DNA of 38,610 nucleotides. Source: a virus. Below are positions 18,150 to 27,415 of the stretch, one piece after another. Each line of letters starts with the position of its first letter. The first letter of the stretch is position 1. The stretch is from IMG/VR virus record IMGVR_UViG_3300008221_000012, positions 1-38,610 of that record. One strand, written 5' to 3'. The translations under genes and the position numbers were made by a program. Under the pieces are notes generated by a model, which saw only the letters and a list, made by a program, of their open reading frames with translations, was not told where the DNA came from and did no database searches.

Positions 18150-18707
18150 TTAATATCTAATTATTTTACAGTACCATCCTCTGACTTTAATTGTACAGGT
18201 TTTATCAGACTTTATTTGAAATTTAGCAGGACCATTAAAAGTATTTAAATCGCCCATATATATACCATTTAGTACATTTATATTATAAGTACCAACTGTT
18301 TTATAGTTTTTTTCTGTTACAAATGGTGTAGGATATGGATTTTGACCTATTGACATCAACAAATAAATATCTATTTCTGTATTTGTACTGATAGTTGTAA
18401 TTTCTAAATCTAAGCGTATGTCAATAGTATCACCTAATTTTAACTGTGTCCAATTAAATTCATTTGTATTTTCGTTATATATACTAGTAATATTAGAAGG
18501 AAGGTAGTTAACATTTGTAAAAGCTCCTTCTCCGTCATTAGTTATATCAACAAAATCTAAACCACCTATAACTGAAATAGGGTTCGTACTTGTGTTTAAG
18601 TCATTATAATCAACCCACCCCATTTTAGTACTATTTGTATTCCAGTTAATTCTATCTTGTGTACTTACTAATTCTTCTTCCTTTGCTTGTCTATATGGTT
18701 CTGACAT
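18150..18707 (-). CDS. Putative fibre / receptor-binding protein (185 aa)
   Basis: 185 residues. The N-terminal segment EELVSTQDRINWNTNS resembles the short linker found in many phage fibre proteins. From about residue 31 (WVDYNDLNTS) the sequence is a run of alternating hydrophobic strands separated by Asn/Thr/Gly loops, consistent with a jelly-roll knob. No enzyme motif. It lies 2 bases after the similar-looking 234-aa gene and just before the tail-collar gene. Likely a head fibre, tail fibre or receptor-binding knob; which one is not visible. Confidence 0.58.
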   Translation of the reverse strand: MSEPYRQAKEEELVSTQDRINWNTNSTKMGWVDYNDLNTSTNPISVIGGLDFVDITNDGEGAFTNVNYLPSNITSIYNENTNEFNWTQLKLGDTIDIRLDLEITTISTNTEIDIYLLMSIGQNPYPTPFVTEKNYKTVGTYNINVLNGIYMGDLNTFNGPAKFQIKSDKTCTIKVRGWYCKIIRY

Positions 18708-18709
18708 TG

Positions 18710-19414
18710 TTATGTTAGTTTAAGTGGGTTAAATGCTTTCATAGTTGAGCTAAAGATAGTCACTACAGCAGTATCAGTTGTTAAATTAGTTATTGCAGTC
18801 TCAAAACTATCTATTGTAAGTATTAAATCGCTAGTAGGACTAAAAGTTACTCTTTTCTTTTCCATACGTACACCTCCACTGGCTGCGAAAGTAGTAACAT
18901 CAGTATTCTCTATAAATCCTTTTAATATAGAACCGTCTATATTTATTAATTTTATTTTTACACTATTTAATACTTTTGTTTGTCCGTTACCGTAAGTACT
19001 AAAAGCAACAGCTGTTCCATTTATATTCCCTTTTATACTAACTTTATCAAATAAATTAAAATTTACAACAGTCAATAGTACATCCCATTCTAAATCTATC
19101 TCTACAATAGATCCAACATCTTTAAAGAAATTATACGGTATAGCAGTAGTTGTAATAGGTGTTGGTAATGTTTCAACAGTATTTAAATTAGCACCTGTGT
19201 AAATAATATCATAATTACTAGCAGACTCAAACCTCTGACTAACTTGTGTAGGTGTCACAGGAGGTACACCACTTTGAATATTAATATAACTTTGTATATA
19301 AGACAAAGTAGTTCTTTTACTAGTTTTAGTGATACTATCGTATATATATATACCATCATTATCATTAGGATTTGTTTGTAAATCTAGTTCTAACAATTTT
19401 TTACCTTCTACCAT
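18710..19414 (-). CDS. Putative fibre protein with particle-anchoring N-terminus
   Basis: 234 residues. The N-terminus (about 5-45; KLLELDLQTNPNDNDG, IYIYDSITKTSKRTTL) follows a recurrent phage fibre-anchoring pattern: a short helix, an N-D-N-D turn, then beta strands with a Lys/Arg/Thr motif. A Pro/Thr hinge (GVPPVTPTQ, about 50-58) leads to a beta-rich C-terminal domain. It is immediately downstream of a 172-aa gene and upstream of another beta-rich fibre candidate. Probably a head or tail fibre subunit. Partner assignment is inferred from order. Confidence 0.6.
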   Translation of the reverse strand: MVEGKKLLELDLQTNPNDNDGIYIYDSITKTSKRTTLSYIQSYINIQSGVPPVTPTQVSQRFESASNYDIIYTGANLNTVETLPTPITTTAIPYNFFKDVGSIVEIDLEWDVLLTVVNFNLFDKVSIKGNINGTAVAFSTYGNGQTKVLNSVKIKLINIDGSILKGFIENTDVTTFAASGGVRMEKKRVTFSPTSDLILTIDSFETAITNLTTDTAVVTIFSSTMKAFNPLKLT

Positions 19415-19415
19415 T

Positions 19416-19934
19416 TTATATTTCTAAATGTATTTCGTTATTATTAATATCTCTTCCTACTATTAAATGGAACTCTTCACCAGTTGTAACGTATTTACAA
19501 CTATCATTAGTATTTAATAGTTCTTTTATATCGTGTTTTGTATATATAGTAGTATCTTCAAATACATTAGGTTCGACAACATGAGTAGTCTCTATACTAA
19601 CAGTATTAATACCTATAGTGTCGTCATTCAATAAACCAAACAATCTATATACCTCCAATAAGTCAACACTATTACAGGCTAGTACGCCCTTGAACTTAGT
19701 AGTATCAACTACATAATCTTCAATCTTAAGTGTATTATCGTATTCAATAGCACCTAAAAGAATAGCAATATAAATAATCTGTACTTCTTTATGTATATCA
19801 CTAGTACCAAATAGGTTGTCCTGATTAATTTCTTTAGTGTGTAAGTTCACCAATCTCTTTCTAAAGTAAGTAAATACCTTATCTAGTTTCTCTTCAAGTA
19901 CCGTAGTTTTATTTACACGTAAAAACATTAACAA
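19416..19934 (-). CDS. Unidentified protein of the head-neck block (172 aa)
   Basis: 172 residues, not recognised. The N-terminal half is helical and basic (LEEKLDKVFTYFRKRLVNL, about 13-31), followed by hydrophobic helix IIYIAILLGAIEYDN (about 53-67), which looks amphipathic rather than a membrane span. The C-terminal part is beta-like. It overlaps the 532-aa Cys-rich gene by 7 bases, suggesting coupled translation and possibly a chaperone or partner of that protein. Confidence 0.5.
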   Translation of the reverse strand: MLMFLRVNKTTVLEEKLDKVFTYFRKRLVNLHTKEINQDNLFGTSDIHKEVQIIYIAILLGAIEYDNTLKIEDYVVDTTKFKGVLACNSVDLLEVYRLFGLLNDDTIGINTVSIETTHVVEPNVFEDTTIYTKHDIKELLNTNDSCKYVTTGEEFHLIVGRDINNNEIHLEI

Positions 19935-21526
19935 TCACAGTCATTATCAGCACAATTTTCATTAAGTTTATTAAGTACTGTAGAAATCTCAAATAAACTA
20001 TCTAATTTATCTGATTCAATACTTTCATAAATATAATTAAAATTATACTCTGAGTTCAACATATTAAAGAATGTTATAGCTAACATTACAGTACTATTAA
20101 AATTAGTCGTGTCCTTATTCTCTTCACAACCACAATCTTCTGGACATAGGATACTCGATATATATTTAATTAGACAGTTCTTTATAGCACAGTAATTAAC
20201 AACTATAAAAGAGTATTCTTTAGAGTTTCTAGTAACACTGAATTTATATAAACCATCAGTTGCTAAAACTTCTTTAACAGAACTCAAATTACCAAATACA
20301 ATAGTCTTATAAGCTTCAAAAACTTTAGTATCATTTAACTTAGTAATAACAAGACTTAAATCATCAAAAGAATTATTAGTAATAGTATATTCGTCACAAC
20401 TAGTTTGTTGTATTTCGAACCAATTACAACTTTTTATTTTAAGTGTCTTAGTACAAGTATAAATATTAGGTGAACCTATTTTTATCTGTAATACATAATC
20501 ACCTACTTCAGGTATTGGAAAATTAGACCAATCGTATGTTGAATGGTTATATACATAAGATGTTGGTGAAGTTAATGTAAAACTATAAGCTTGACTATTT
20601 ATTTCATTACCTGTAAAATCTATTAAACTATATTCTATTGTTTGTGTTGGATAAGGGTACGAAATAGCATCATTAATATACAATTGTACAACACCACTGT
20701 AATCAATAAAAGTACTAGCTTTGTTTAAAGAATCAATAGTAGTACTACATTCATTAATACCACAATTAGTTTCACAATTAGTACTCACTTCATATGTTGG
20801 TATGTAGTCTTCACTGCTAGCCGTTAATAATAATGTACTACAACTGGAGATTGTAGAATAAACACCATTAATATATCCACTAATCTCAACCACTTGTTGT
20901 ATATCTATAGTTGCTTTTTCGGTTATAAAACCATTTGGAACAGTAAGTAAATTATCACTATTCGCGTCTACATATTTTATAGCACCTTGTGTACTAGATA
21001 AATTATATAGATAAATATCATTAGTAAAAGGTTTTCTATAGTGTGTAAAAACAGAAAACGCTTTTGTTTGATTACCACCTACAACGTTATTTGTTTCGTT
21101 GACGAGGTAAATATCCATATTAGGATTATAGGTAATAGCAGTACCACCTGTATTATTCTGATTAAGATTGTTACCTAAATCATATCCGAATAACTTAAAT
21201 ATGTTATTATATGGGAGGTAACCTACTTTACTTACATTAATAATAGCATCAATCTCTTGAATAGTAGTCATTGCTATAGTCATTTCAATAAAGTTTGTAT
21301 TTACTCTTTGAATGCTTGAAACAGCAATGCTATTAGTAGTAGTAGTTATAGTACCATTAGGTAAAGTGTATGTAGCTAAATTAGTAGTATCTAATATAGT
21401 AGTACCATCTATAACAACCTTTAAAGAAGTGTTTGTTAATGCTACATTACTAGAAGCCTGACTACAGATATTGTAGTCAGGTGTTCCAGTGTTATTAGGA
21501 CTAAGTATTTGAAATCTTAGTTTCAT
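19928..21526 (-). CDS. Cysteine-rich beta-structured virion protein
   Basis: 532 residues, beta-rich (Thr, Ser, Asn and Tyr abundant), with 16 Cys. They cluster as CETNCGINEC (middle), CTKTLKIKSC, CAIKNC, CPEDCGCE, and CADNDCDC at the extreme C-terminus. A helical segment near the end (MLAITFFNMLNSEYNF) separates the last two clusters. Cys is sparse in neighbouring proteins, so the clusters stand out and could bind metal or form disulfides in the mature particle. It lies between the 317-aa virion-region protein and the fibre genes. I read it as a structural component such as a collar or fibre base; no enzymatic motif was seen. Confidence 0.6.
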   Translation of the reverse strand: MKLRFQILSPNNTGTPDYNICSQASSNVALTNTSLKVVIDGTTILDTTNLATYTLPNGTITTTTNSIAVSSIQRVNTNFIEMTIAMTTIQEIDAIINVSKVGYLPYNNIFKLFGYDLGNNLNQNNTGGTAITYNPNMDIYLVNETNNVVGGNQTKAFSVFTHYRKPFTNDIYLYNLSSTQGAIKYVDANSDNLLTVPNGFITEKATIDIQQVVEISGYINGVYSTISSCSTLLLTASSEDYIPTYEVSTNCETNCGINECSTTIDSLNKASTFIDYSGVVQLYINDAISYPYPTQTIEYSLIDFTGNEINSQAYSFTLTSPTSYVYNHSTYDWSNFPIPEVGDYVLQIKIGSPNIYTCTKTLKIKSCNWFEIQQTSCDEYTITNNSFDDLSLVITKLNDTKVFEAYKTIVFGNLSSVKEVLATDGLYKFSVTRNSKEYSFIVVNYCAIKNCLIKYISSILCPEDCGCEENKDTTNFNSTVMLAITFFNMLNSEYNFNYIYESIESDKLDSLFEISTVLNKLNENCADNDCDC

Positions 21527-21541
21527 CTATTTTATTATTTA

Positions 21542-22495
21542 TTAGACTGCTGTGTCATTACCAGTTTCTTCATTACCACCAGCTAATCCATAGATAGCAG
21601 TTTGGATAGTTTCGAAACCTGTTTGTAAAGTAGCTCCCTTAGGCATTGCTACAACCAATACTTGGTTAGTTGCAAACTCTGTAGATGAAGCACTCATGTG
21701 TCTTCTTTGGAAATTGATTGTATAAGTATCATAAGCCAATCCTGTAATAGCTACATTTTGTCTACTAAAGTAGTATGATGCTAAATACATTTTACTAGTA
21801 TTACCACTAGAAGGACTATAAAACTCTTCTAACTCTTGAATCTGTTTGAAAGTTCCTGCACCGTAATCTAATGCTATAGAGTTACTAGTACCATCTTTAA
21901 TAACAGTAGAGTTACCAAAAATACCATCTAATCCTACAGTAACAGCAGTATCATCGTCTCTAACTGTTAATTTAATACCTACATTACCAGTTACTACAGC
22001 AGCATCTACAAATCTATCACTACGACCGTTAATCTGTGCAACAATAGCAGTTAATACAGTTGCCGCAGTATCACCTGTTTTAACTACGTATTCAAATCTT
22101 TGTTTCTCTAGTCCAACCTCTCTAATTGGAATCTCTTTTACAATACGTATAAAAGCAATTGTTCCAGGTATTAAAGTACCAGGTAAATTCAATGCTCCAG
22201 TAGCTAAATCATTACCTACATAGATAATAGGTTTAACAGCAACTCTAGAAGCTTGTGCATCAACTGATGCGTGTTCTCTTACAATCTCATTACTCCAGTG
22301 CATTGTACCATCGTACTTAGTAACATACCTAATTGATTTTACATCAGACATACTAGCTACAACATTACCAACTGTTAAAAGTACATTTTTATCAGTAAAA
22401 ATAGCTAATGCACCTTCAGTTATTGAATTTACATCATTAATATCTGTGACACCTGCATTTAGCGCAAGGTTTTTTAATACTATTATTTTTTTCAT
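21542..22495 (-). CDS. Virion-region protein, possible auxiliary capsid/tube-type protein (317 aa)
   Basis: 317 residues of compact alpha/beta sequence with no low-complexity parts. It begins MKKIIVLKNLALNAG and continues with SITEGALAIFTD, a strand-rich centre (IAFIRIVKEIPIREV, about 130-145), TAATVLTAIVAQINGRSDRF, and a C-terminal YLASYYFSRQNVAITGLAY, TYTINFQRRHMS. The even composition and Gly/Ala/Val content suit an abundant particle protein. Two genes separate it from the major capsid gene. It may be an auxiliary capsid or tube/ring-forming protein. That is inferred from position and composition; the exact crAss-like counterpart cannot be fixed by eye. Confidence 0.55.
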   Translation of the reverse strand: MKKIIVLKNLALNAGVTDINDVNSITEGALAIFTDKNVLLTVGNVVASMSDVKSIRYVTKYDGTMHWSNEIVREHASVDAQASRVAVKPIIYVGNDLATGALNLPGTLIPGTIAFIRIVKEIPIREVGLEKQRFEYVVKTGDTAATVLTAIVAQINGRSDRFVDAAVVTGNVGIKLTVRDDDTAVTVGLDGIFGNSTVIKDGTSNSIALDYGAGTFKQIQELEEFYSPSSGNTSKMYLASYYFSRQNVAITGLAYDTYTINFQRRHMSASSTEFATNQVLVVAMPKGATLQTGFETIQTAIYGLAGGNEETGNDTAV

Positions 22496-22516
22496 TTTTC
22501 TATTATTTATATTTGT

Positions 22517-23575
22517 TTATTCTTTAAGTAGATTCTCATTGATAATACTACCATAATCCTTAGCTTCGATTCTTGATTTTATAAGTTGTACAGCAATATC
22601 AACAATCTCTTCATGAAAGTTACTATTAAGCTCACATGATTGTTCTAAAGATAAGCTTATTAGTCTAGGTTTCCTAATATAAGATAAGTAAAAAGTGTGT
22701 AATATAAACCTTTGATTGTGATAGGTTTTAATCATTTTATTACTAATGTTAAATATAGGACTATCATACTTAGTTGTTAAAAAAGGGTGCTTTAAAAGTT
22801 CCCTAGTCTTTGTTGTAACCAATCTAGCAGGTTGTTTACCTATATTATTATCAGTTGTTTGGTAAACATTTAAACTAACTTGTGTAAAATTGTACACTGT
22901 ACTACCAACTTGAATAGATGTTAAAGTAACATCTTTACTAACAAAGATAAAAGAATTGGGAGTATATACATTTTTGTACGTCTCCCAATATACTTCAATA
23001 TCTGTTCTAGTTCTATTAATAACTTCAATAATATGATGAACAATATAAAATCGTTCCTCAGTAGAATTGATTTGTCCATTAGCAACATTACTAGTAAACT
23101 TATAATCATTAATGTCAAAAAGTATAGTTTGTGTAACACCTTGTAGTAGAGTAATTCTAAACCCGTTAAAGGGAGTGGCAGAAGAATCGTTTAAGAAAGG
23201 TACTACACAATTCAGTTCTATGACTGATACTATACTTTTTGTTACATTATTACAATTATATATAACACTAGGTTCTCCTTCAATAGGGAGAAAATAGTTA
23301 TATGGTAGTACGCTGAATTGCACTTCGTTATCTTCAATATACACGTCTAAAGGTTTGTGTTCGTATATGTCCTCTAAATCTTCATACCTTTTAAAAGTCA
23401 TTTCAAAACCTTCATTTTTGGGATTAGATTTAGGATTAACACGGTTCTTTACAAACCTTAACTGAGCCTCATTAAGAATCCAATCTTTTTGCTCAGGTGA
23501 TATATTATCCAAAGTATCGGTGTTTAGTTTCTGTACCCCTACATCAACACCTATGTGCATTTCTTGTACTAACAT
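22517..23575 (-). CDS. Putative head-tail connector / ring protein (352 aa)
   Basis: 352 residues. The N-terminal helix ISPEQKDWILNEAQLRFVKN (about 24-43) matches a pattern seen in connector and ring proteins of Bacteroidota phages, in which a helix near residue 30 docks on the portal. The middle is beta-rich with an extended loop. The C-terminal helix EEIVDIAVQLIKSRIEAKDYG (about 321-341) is also typical of ring subunits. Head module position, 4 bases downstream of the 295-aa gene, fits a connector. No catalytic motif. Confidence is moderate because only general patterns support it. Confidence 0.5.
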   Translation of the reverse strand: MLVQEMHIGVDVGVQKLNTDTLDNISPEQKDWILNEAQLRFVKNRVNPKSNPKNEGFEMTFKRYEDLEDIYEHKPLDVYIEDNEVQFSVLPYNYFLPIEGEPSVIYNCNNVTKSIVSVIELNCVVPFLNDSSATPFNGFRITLLQGVTQTILFDINDYKFTSNVANGQINSTEERFYIVHHIIEVINRTRTDIEVYWETYKNVYTPNSFIFVSKDVTLTSIQVGSTVYNFTQVSLNVYQTTDNNIGKQPARLVTTKTRELLKHPFLTTKYDSPIFNISNKMIKTYHNQRFILHTFYLSYIRKPRLISLSLEQSCELNSNFHEEIVDIAVQLIKSRIEAKDYGSIINENLLKE

Positions 23576-23579
23576 TTAG

Positions 23580-24467
23580 TTATTTATCTTTAGACTCATT
23601 ATAATTCTTATTAGTCATGTTATTCATTTTTGCTTTCAACTCTAATAAAGTTTTAGAATTAGATTTATCAGTTATAAAAGCAATAGCTTCGTCCATTGTA
23701 TTACCAATAGTTGTTTTGTCCATTATAATAGTAGTTGTATTAGCTACTCTTTGTAATGTGCTATACTCTATACATTCTTCAATAAATGATTGTGTTAACA
23801 AGTGTTTGTCTTCTGCTATTTCGATGAATCTATTAACAGTGATTTTATTAATTGATATATCATATAATAACATATCTTTTGCATCTTGTGAAACCTTATC
23901 AATATTATGTATTGGTAAATTAGCTTCTTCTAATAGGTAACGCTCACTTGTAAAAATACGTAATACAGCAAAAGCATTATCCTTTTTACTTTCAAGGTCA
24001 AGGAACAACTTATTAGCTTTTTTCATTACTTTAAAGTTAACTAATTTCTTAGCTTGTTCTTCTTCACTGCTATAGATAAAAAATCTAATCTTTGGACTCT
24101 TTGCTAAATCTTCTTTTGAATTAGCTACTTTACTATATACTAAACAATACTTCCATAAGATGTATTCAACTATATTTACAGGAACACCTTTTTCTGTTGT
24201 TATATCAAGTTTTTTACCTTCTCCTGCTGGTATAATAGCACTAATGTTTTTCCAGTAATTTCTAACTTGTTTACCCCATTCAGCTGAACCTGCATTTATA
24301 CCTAGTATCTCAGGTAAATATTTATTCTCTTCTTCAATAGTTAAACCCTTTAATGGCATAGTACCTTTAAAAGATGAACCGATCTTCCAAATATGGTCAG
24401 TTGTGTCTTCTCCTAATGAGCTTTTAATTCCTTCTTTTCTTCTTATATAAACTATCTTTTCTTCCAT
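23580..24467 (-). CDS. Unidentified head-module protein (295 aa)
   Basis: 295 residues, mostly helical, Lys/Glu-rich. It begins MEEKIVYIRRKEGIKSSLGED with a Gly-Thr-rich part near residues 30-60. The central segment ITTEKGVPVNIVEYILWKYC is followed by long helices, and the end is Asn/Lys-rich (NMTNKNYNESKDK). It is the first gene after the capsid gene's terminator, so it is separated from the capsid transcript. Position in crAss-like phages suggests a conserved head or neck accessory protein. No fold recognised. Confidence 0.55.
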   Translation of the reverse strand: MEEKIVYIRRKEGIKSSLGEDTTDHIWKIGSSFKGTMPLKGLTIEEENKYLPEILGINAGSAEWGKQVRNYWKNISAIIPAGEGKKLDITTEKGVPVNIVEYILWKYCLVYSKVANSKEDLAKSPKIRFFIYSSEEEQAKKLVNFKVMKKANKLFLDLESKKDNAFAVLRIFTSERYLLEEANLPIHNIDKVSQDAKDMLLYDISINKITVNRFIEIAEDKHLLTQSFIEECIEYSTLQRVANTTTIIMDKTTIGNTMDEAIAFITDKSNSKTLLELKAKMNNMTNKNYNESKDK

Positions 24468-24482
24468 CGTTTTAATTTTTGT

Positions 24483-24511
24483 TTAAAAAGGGTGTAGTCT
24501 CCTACACCCTT
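24483..24511 (-). terminator. Terminator after the major capsid gene
   Basis: Perfect 10-bp inverted repeat AAGGGTGTAG (24488-24497) / CTACACCCTT (24502-24511) with a 4-nt loop. On the minus strand it is followed by a T run (A-run at 24484-24489 on the plus strand). It lies 24 bases beyond the capsid stop codon and before the next gene starts at 24467, a site where partial termination would give more capsid than downstream mRNA. Confidence 0.8.
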
Positions 24512-24535
24512 ATACATTATAATTATTATTTATTC

Positions 24536-26020
24536 TTATGAAATATCACACGTTAATTGGAAACAATGTGTATTACGTCTAATAGCAACACCCTTAGCAG
24601 ATAAGAAATGTACACTAGACTTATCTTGATCAGTAGCGATGTTCATATCGTTGTTACCTTTAAAGTCATAAGGAGTCGGCGCCATACCCTTAAGTATACC
24701 AGTAATCATTCCTCTTCCTTTTTGAGTAACCATTTGAACATTTCTTTCACCATCGTAAACAGATTGATCCACAAATACCATTCTATATGATTCAAGAGGT
24801 TTACCTGTAACAGGATGTCTGTTAGATACAGCAGCTCTACCACCATGATCGAATAAGTTAACCTTTTTAAGAGTAACTGTATGTCCATCTACGTGTTGAT
24901 ATTGAGTAAAGTAAGCACCATACATTAAGTTTCTACTTCCAGTACCACCTTTAACGAATTTATCACCTACATTAGCGTTAGCTACAAGATTGAATCCACT
25001 AGCTTCATCTTTCATAGCGTTGTCAAACTCTTCAGCTCCACCTTCACCAGTATATAAAGTAATGTCCATGTTACCTGTATCAGTAGCACCATACATAACA
25101 TCAGCAACAGTTCTTTTAATCTTCTGTGCAGTCAATTCACTATACGTATCATGATTAGGAATTTGATCTAATAAACCAGCTCCCATTGGAATAGGTAATC
25201 CAGTATCAGGGTCATTCATTGTAACAACACCACTAGAGTTTCTATTATAAGTAGAATACCAGTACTCCTCTTCACAAGAAGCTTTCCAATCAATCATATG
25301 TTGCCATCTCTCGAAATCAATCCAGTAGTTAGTCATTTTACCATTAACATTAAACTGAACTTCGACAGTCTTGTTAGCTAAATTTCCACCTATCTCATAA
25401 CTCTTTCTTAAGAAGTTAATTTGATTCTTTATTTTACCTGGAGTTGTAACATTACTTTCATTACCCTTAGAGTATGATTCAGAAACAGACGATCCACCTA
25501 CAGAACCCCATATAGTTCCAGCAGCAAATTGAGTAGGATCTACAAATGCTCCAATATCAGTTGTAATAATTTGTAAAGTATATTTAAAATTACTACCATC
25601 TTGCATTGCTTTACCCATGATTCTAGCACGAGTACCATTAGGTGATTCAACAGTTCTTTGTTGCTTTAACCAGTTCTCTTTAAAAGTAACATAGAAGTAA
25701 CCGTGACCAATACCTGCTTTACTAGAAGAAGTATATGCACTAGAAACAACTGTATCAGTAGTTCTTAATCTTCTAAAAGTATTCCAATCATATTGTACAT
25801 CATTAAGTTCAATAGTTCGTGTTCCACCTTTTTGTCCTTCTGTCATAAAAGACAATGGAAACCTATTATCTTCTCTACCTTGTAGGTGAGTGATTACAGG
25901 ATTTAATTGATCTGGTTTTGAGAGTAAGGCATTAGCTAATGTATTCTCATTTGTAAACCCTGTAGAGTCATGTCTATCGTGATACAAGACTCTAGCATTA
26001 GTTGAGTTGCTTCCGTTCAT
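24536..26020 (-). CDS. Major capsid protein (HK97-fold, crAss-like)
   Basis: 494 residues. It lies directly after the scaffold-like gene and ends before a strong terminator, the expected context for the main shell protein. N-terminal arm: MNGSNSTNARVLYHD, then NPVITHLQGREDNRFPLSFM. The centre holds alternating Gly- and aromatic-rich segments (GHGYFYVTFKENWLK, about 105-119; DFERWQHMIDWKASCEEEYW, about 226-245), and the C-terminus continues KGRGMITGILKGMAPTPYDF and ends in a compact beta region. An AAAAATG-type leader precedes the start. Identification rests on crAss-like gene order, length and overall pattern. HK97 fold is known for the family, not demonstrated here. Confidence 0.82.
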   Translation of the reverse strand: MNGSNSTNARVLYHDRHDSTGFTNENTLANALLSKPDQLNPVITHLQGREDNRFPLSFMTEGQKGGTRTIELNDVQYDWNTFRRLRTTDTVVSSAYTSSSKAGIGHGYFYVTFKENWLKQQRTVESPNGTRARIMGKAMQDGSNFKYTLQIITTDIGAFVDPTQFAAGTIWGSVGGSSVSESYSKGNESNVTTPGKIKNQINFLRKSYEIGGNLANKTVEVQFNVNGKMTNYWIDFERWQHMIDWKASCEEEYWYSTYNRNSSGVVTMNDPDTGLPIPMGAGLLDQIPNHDTYSELTAQKIKRTVADVMYGATDTGNMDITLYTGEGGAEEFDNAMKDEASGFNLVANANVGDKFVKGGTGSRNLMYGAYFTQYQHVDGHTVTLKKVNLFDHGGRAAVSNRHPVTGKPLESYRMVFVDQSVYDGERNVQMVTQKGRGMITGILKGMAPTPYDFKGNNDMNIATDQDKSSVHFLSAKGVAIRRNTHCFQLTCDIS

Positions 26021-26050
26021 TTTTGTTTATTTGTTTATATTTATTATTTA

Positions 26051-27340
26051 CTATTGAAAATTGTTTATATTAATGTCTGTATTTTGAGCACCTGATATAG
26101 GTTTCTTAATAACATTTCGTTTATGCTTAGGTACGTTCTTAGTAATACGTTGTCTCATAGAAGTAGCTTTCTCTTGTGCTACCATAGATTTAACAAGTTT
26201 ATTTAAGTCATATCCTTTGTATCTCCAAAAAGACATCATTAAAGTAGTTTCTTTGTCTTCTTTTTGTCTGTCAACCATATCTTGACTATTACCATTACTG
26301 TCAACAGCTTTAGATACATAGTTATAGAAATCGTCTTGTTCTGCTTTAGGTATATTAATGTTCTTTAACTTACCATTTGTTACAACTGTCTTAATTTCAT
26401 TCCAGTGTGCAACAATATTATTTTGTCTATCTTCTTTTTGCTTGTCTACTTTTTGTTGGTTAACTCTAGCAGTTTCAAGTTTAGTATCAATCCTAGCTTG
26501 TTTACTTACTTTGGACATCTCAAACAATTTACCAGTGTCGTCAAAAGTATCTAACATAGTATCAATCGTCCCTTCATCCATTCCTTTGGATAAGAAATCT
26601 TCTTTTATAACAGACCTTAACTGTGATTTATTAGACTTATCTAATTCAGTATTTGACCAATCTTGTTCAGTAGCATAAAAGTTATTTACATTACCACCAG
26701 TTGCAAGATGATTATGTAAGTCTGTAAGCTCAGGGAAAGTATCTAAAAATTTATTTATTTGACTAGTAGCTTGTTGACCTGCTGAATCAGACACATATTG
26801 TGCAATACCTTCAGTAGTATCTTCGTACTGTACAGGAGCACCATCTTCACCAAGTATCTCATACCCTAAAGTAGTTTGTATCTCATTAATAAAAGGTACT
26901 TCGTCACTAGCGTATTCTTCAATTTCATCTACCTTCTTTATAATCTCTCCCTTATCATCTACAATGTTACCTTCTTCATCAACATCTGTACCTTTGTACT
27001 TTTCTAGTAATTCAGCTTTAAATTCTTCATCTGTTAAATCAACAGCTTGCTCAGTGTTAGTACCCTGCTCAGTGTCTGTATTTTGCTCAGTGTTAGTATT
27101 TTGATTGTCCTCTTGATTATTATCCTCTTGATTGACATTCGTATTAGTATTTTGATTATCCTCAGTATTAGTATTAGTGTTAGTAGTGTCCTCAGTATTA
27201 CTATTACCTCCACTTTCATTACCACTAAAAGCGTCACCATCTAATAGACTACCTATCTCTATATCTTCTCTTCTAAACACTACGTCACCATAGTTCACAA
27301 GTGGCTTATTAAATGCCTTATTTGTTCCGTTAATTTTCAT
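26051..27340 (-). CDS. Scaffold-like head assembly protein with disordered acidic N-terminus
   Basis: 429 residues between portal and capsid genes, the usual place of a scaffold. After a 40-residue N-terminus comes a low-complexity, acidic, Asn/Thr/Gln/Glu-rich disordered segment (about 45-97) built from degenerate NTNTED, NQNT and TEQ units. The rest is helical, with a coiled-coil-like part (RVNQQKVDKQKEDRQNN, about 292-308) and a basic C-terminus (RQRITKNVPKHKRNVIKKP). Scaffolds are commonly helical, charged and binding-competent at a basic C-terminus, which fits. No protease motif was seen. The assignment is inferred. Confidence 0.65.
   Translation of the reverse strand: MKINGTNKAFNKPLVNYGDVVFRREDIEIGSLLDGDAFSGNESGGNSNTEDTTNTNTNTEDNQNTNTNVNQEDNNQEDNQNTNTEQNTDTEQGTNTEQAVDLTDEEFKAELLEKYKGTDVDEEGNIVDDKGEIIKKVDEIEEYASDEVPFINEIQTTLGYEILGEDGAPVQYEDTTEGIAQYVSDSAGQQATSQINKFLDTFPELTDLHNHLATGGNVNNFYATEQDWSNTELDKSNKSQLRSVIKEDFLSKGMDEGTIDTMLDTFDDTGKLFEMSKVSKQARIDTKLETARVNQQKVDKQKEDRQNNIVAHWNEIKTVVTNGKLKNINIPKAEQDDFYNYVSKAVDSNGNSQDMVDRQKEDKETTLMMSFWRYKGYDLNKLVKSMVAQEKATSMRQRITKNVPKHKRNVIKKPISGAQNTDININNFQ
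27046..27205. repeat. Degenerate tandem repeat coding a disordered linker
   Basis: Inside the scaffold-like gene, units such as TTAGTATTTTGATT, CTCAGTGTTAGTA and TCCTCTTGATTAT recur imperfectly. They translate on the minus strand to Asn/Thr/Gln/Glu-rich protein. Units of 6-18 bases allow in-frame length change by slippage. Confidence 0.6.
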
Positions 27341-27415
27341 ATTTCTAAATTTATGTATTTGTTTTGATATTTACAATTTATTATATAGGTTCTTATTCTA
27401 TATTATTTTTTTATA

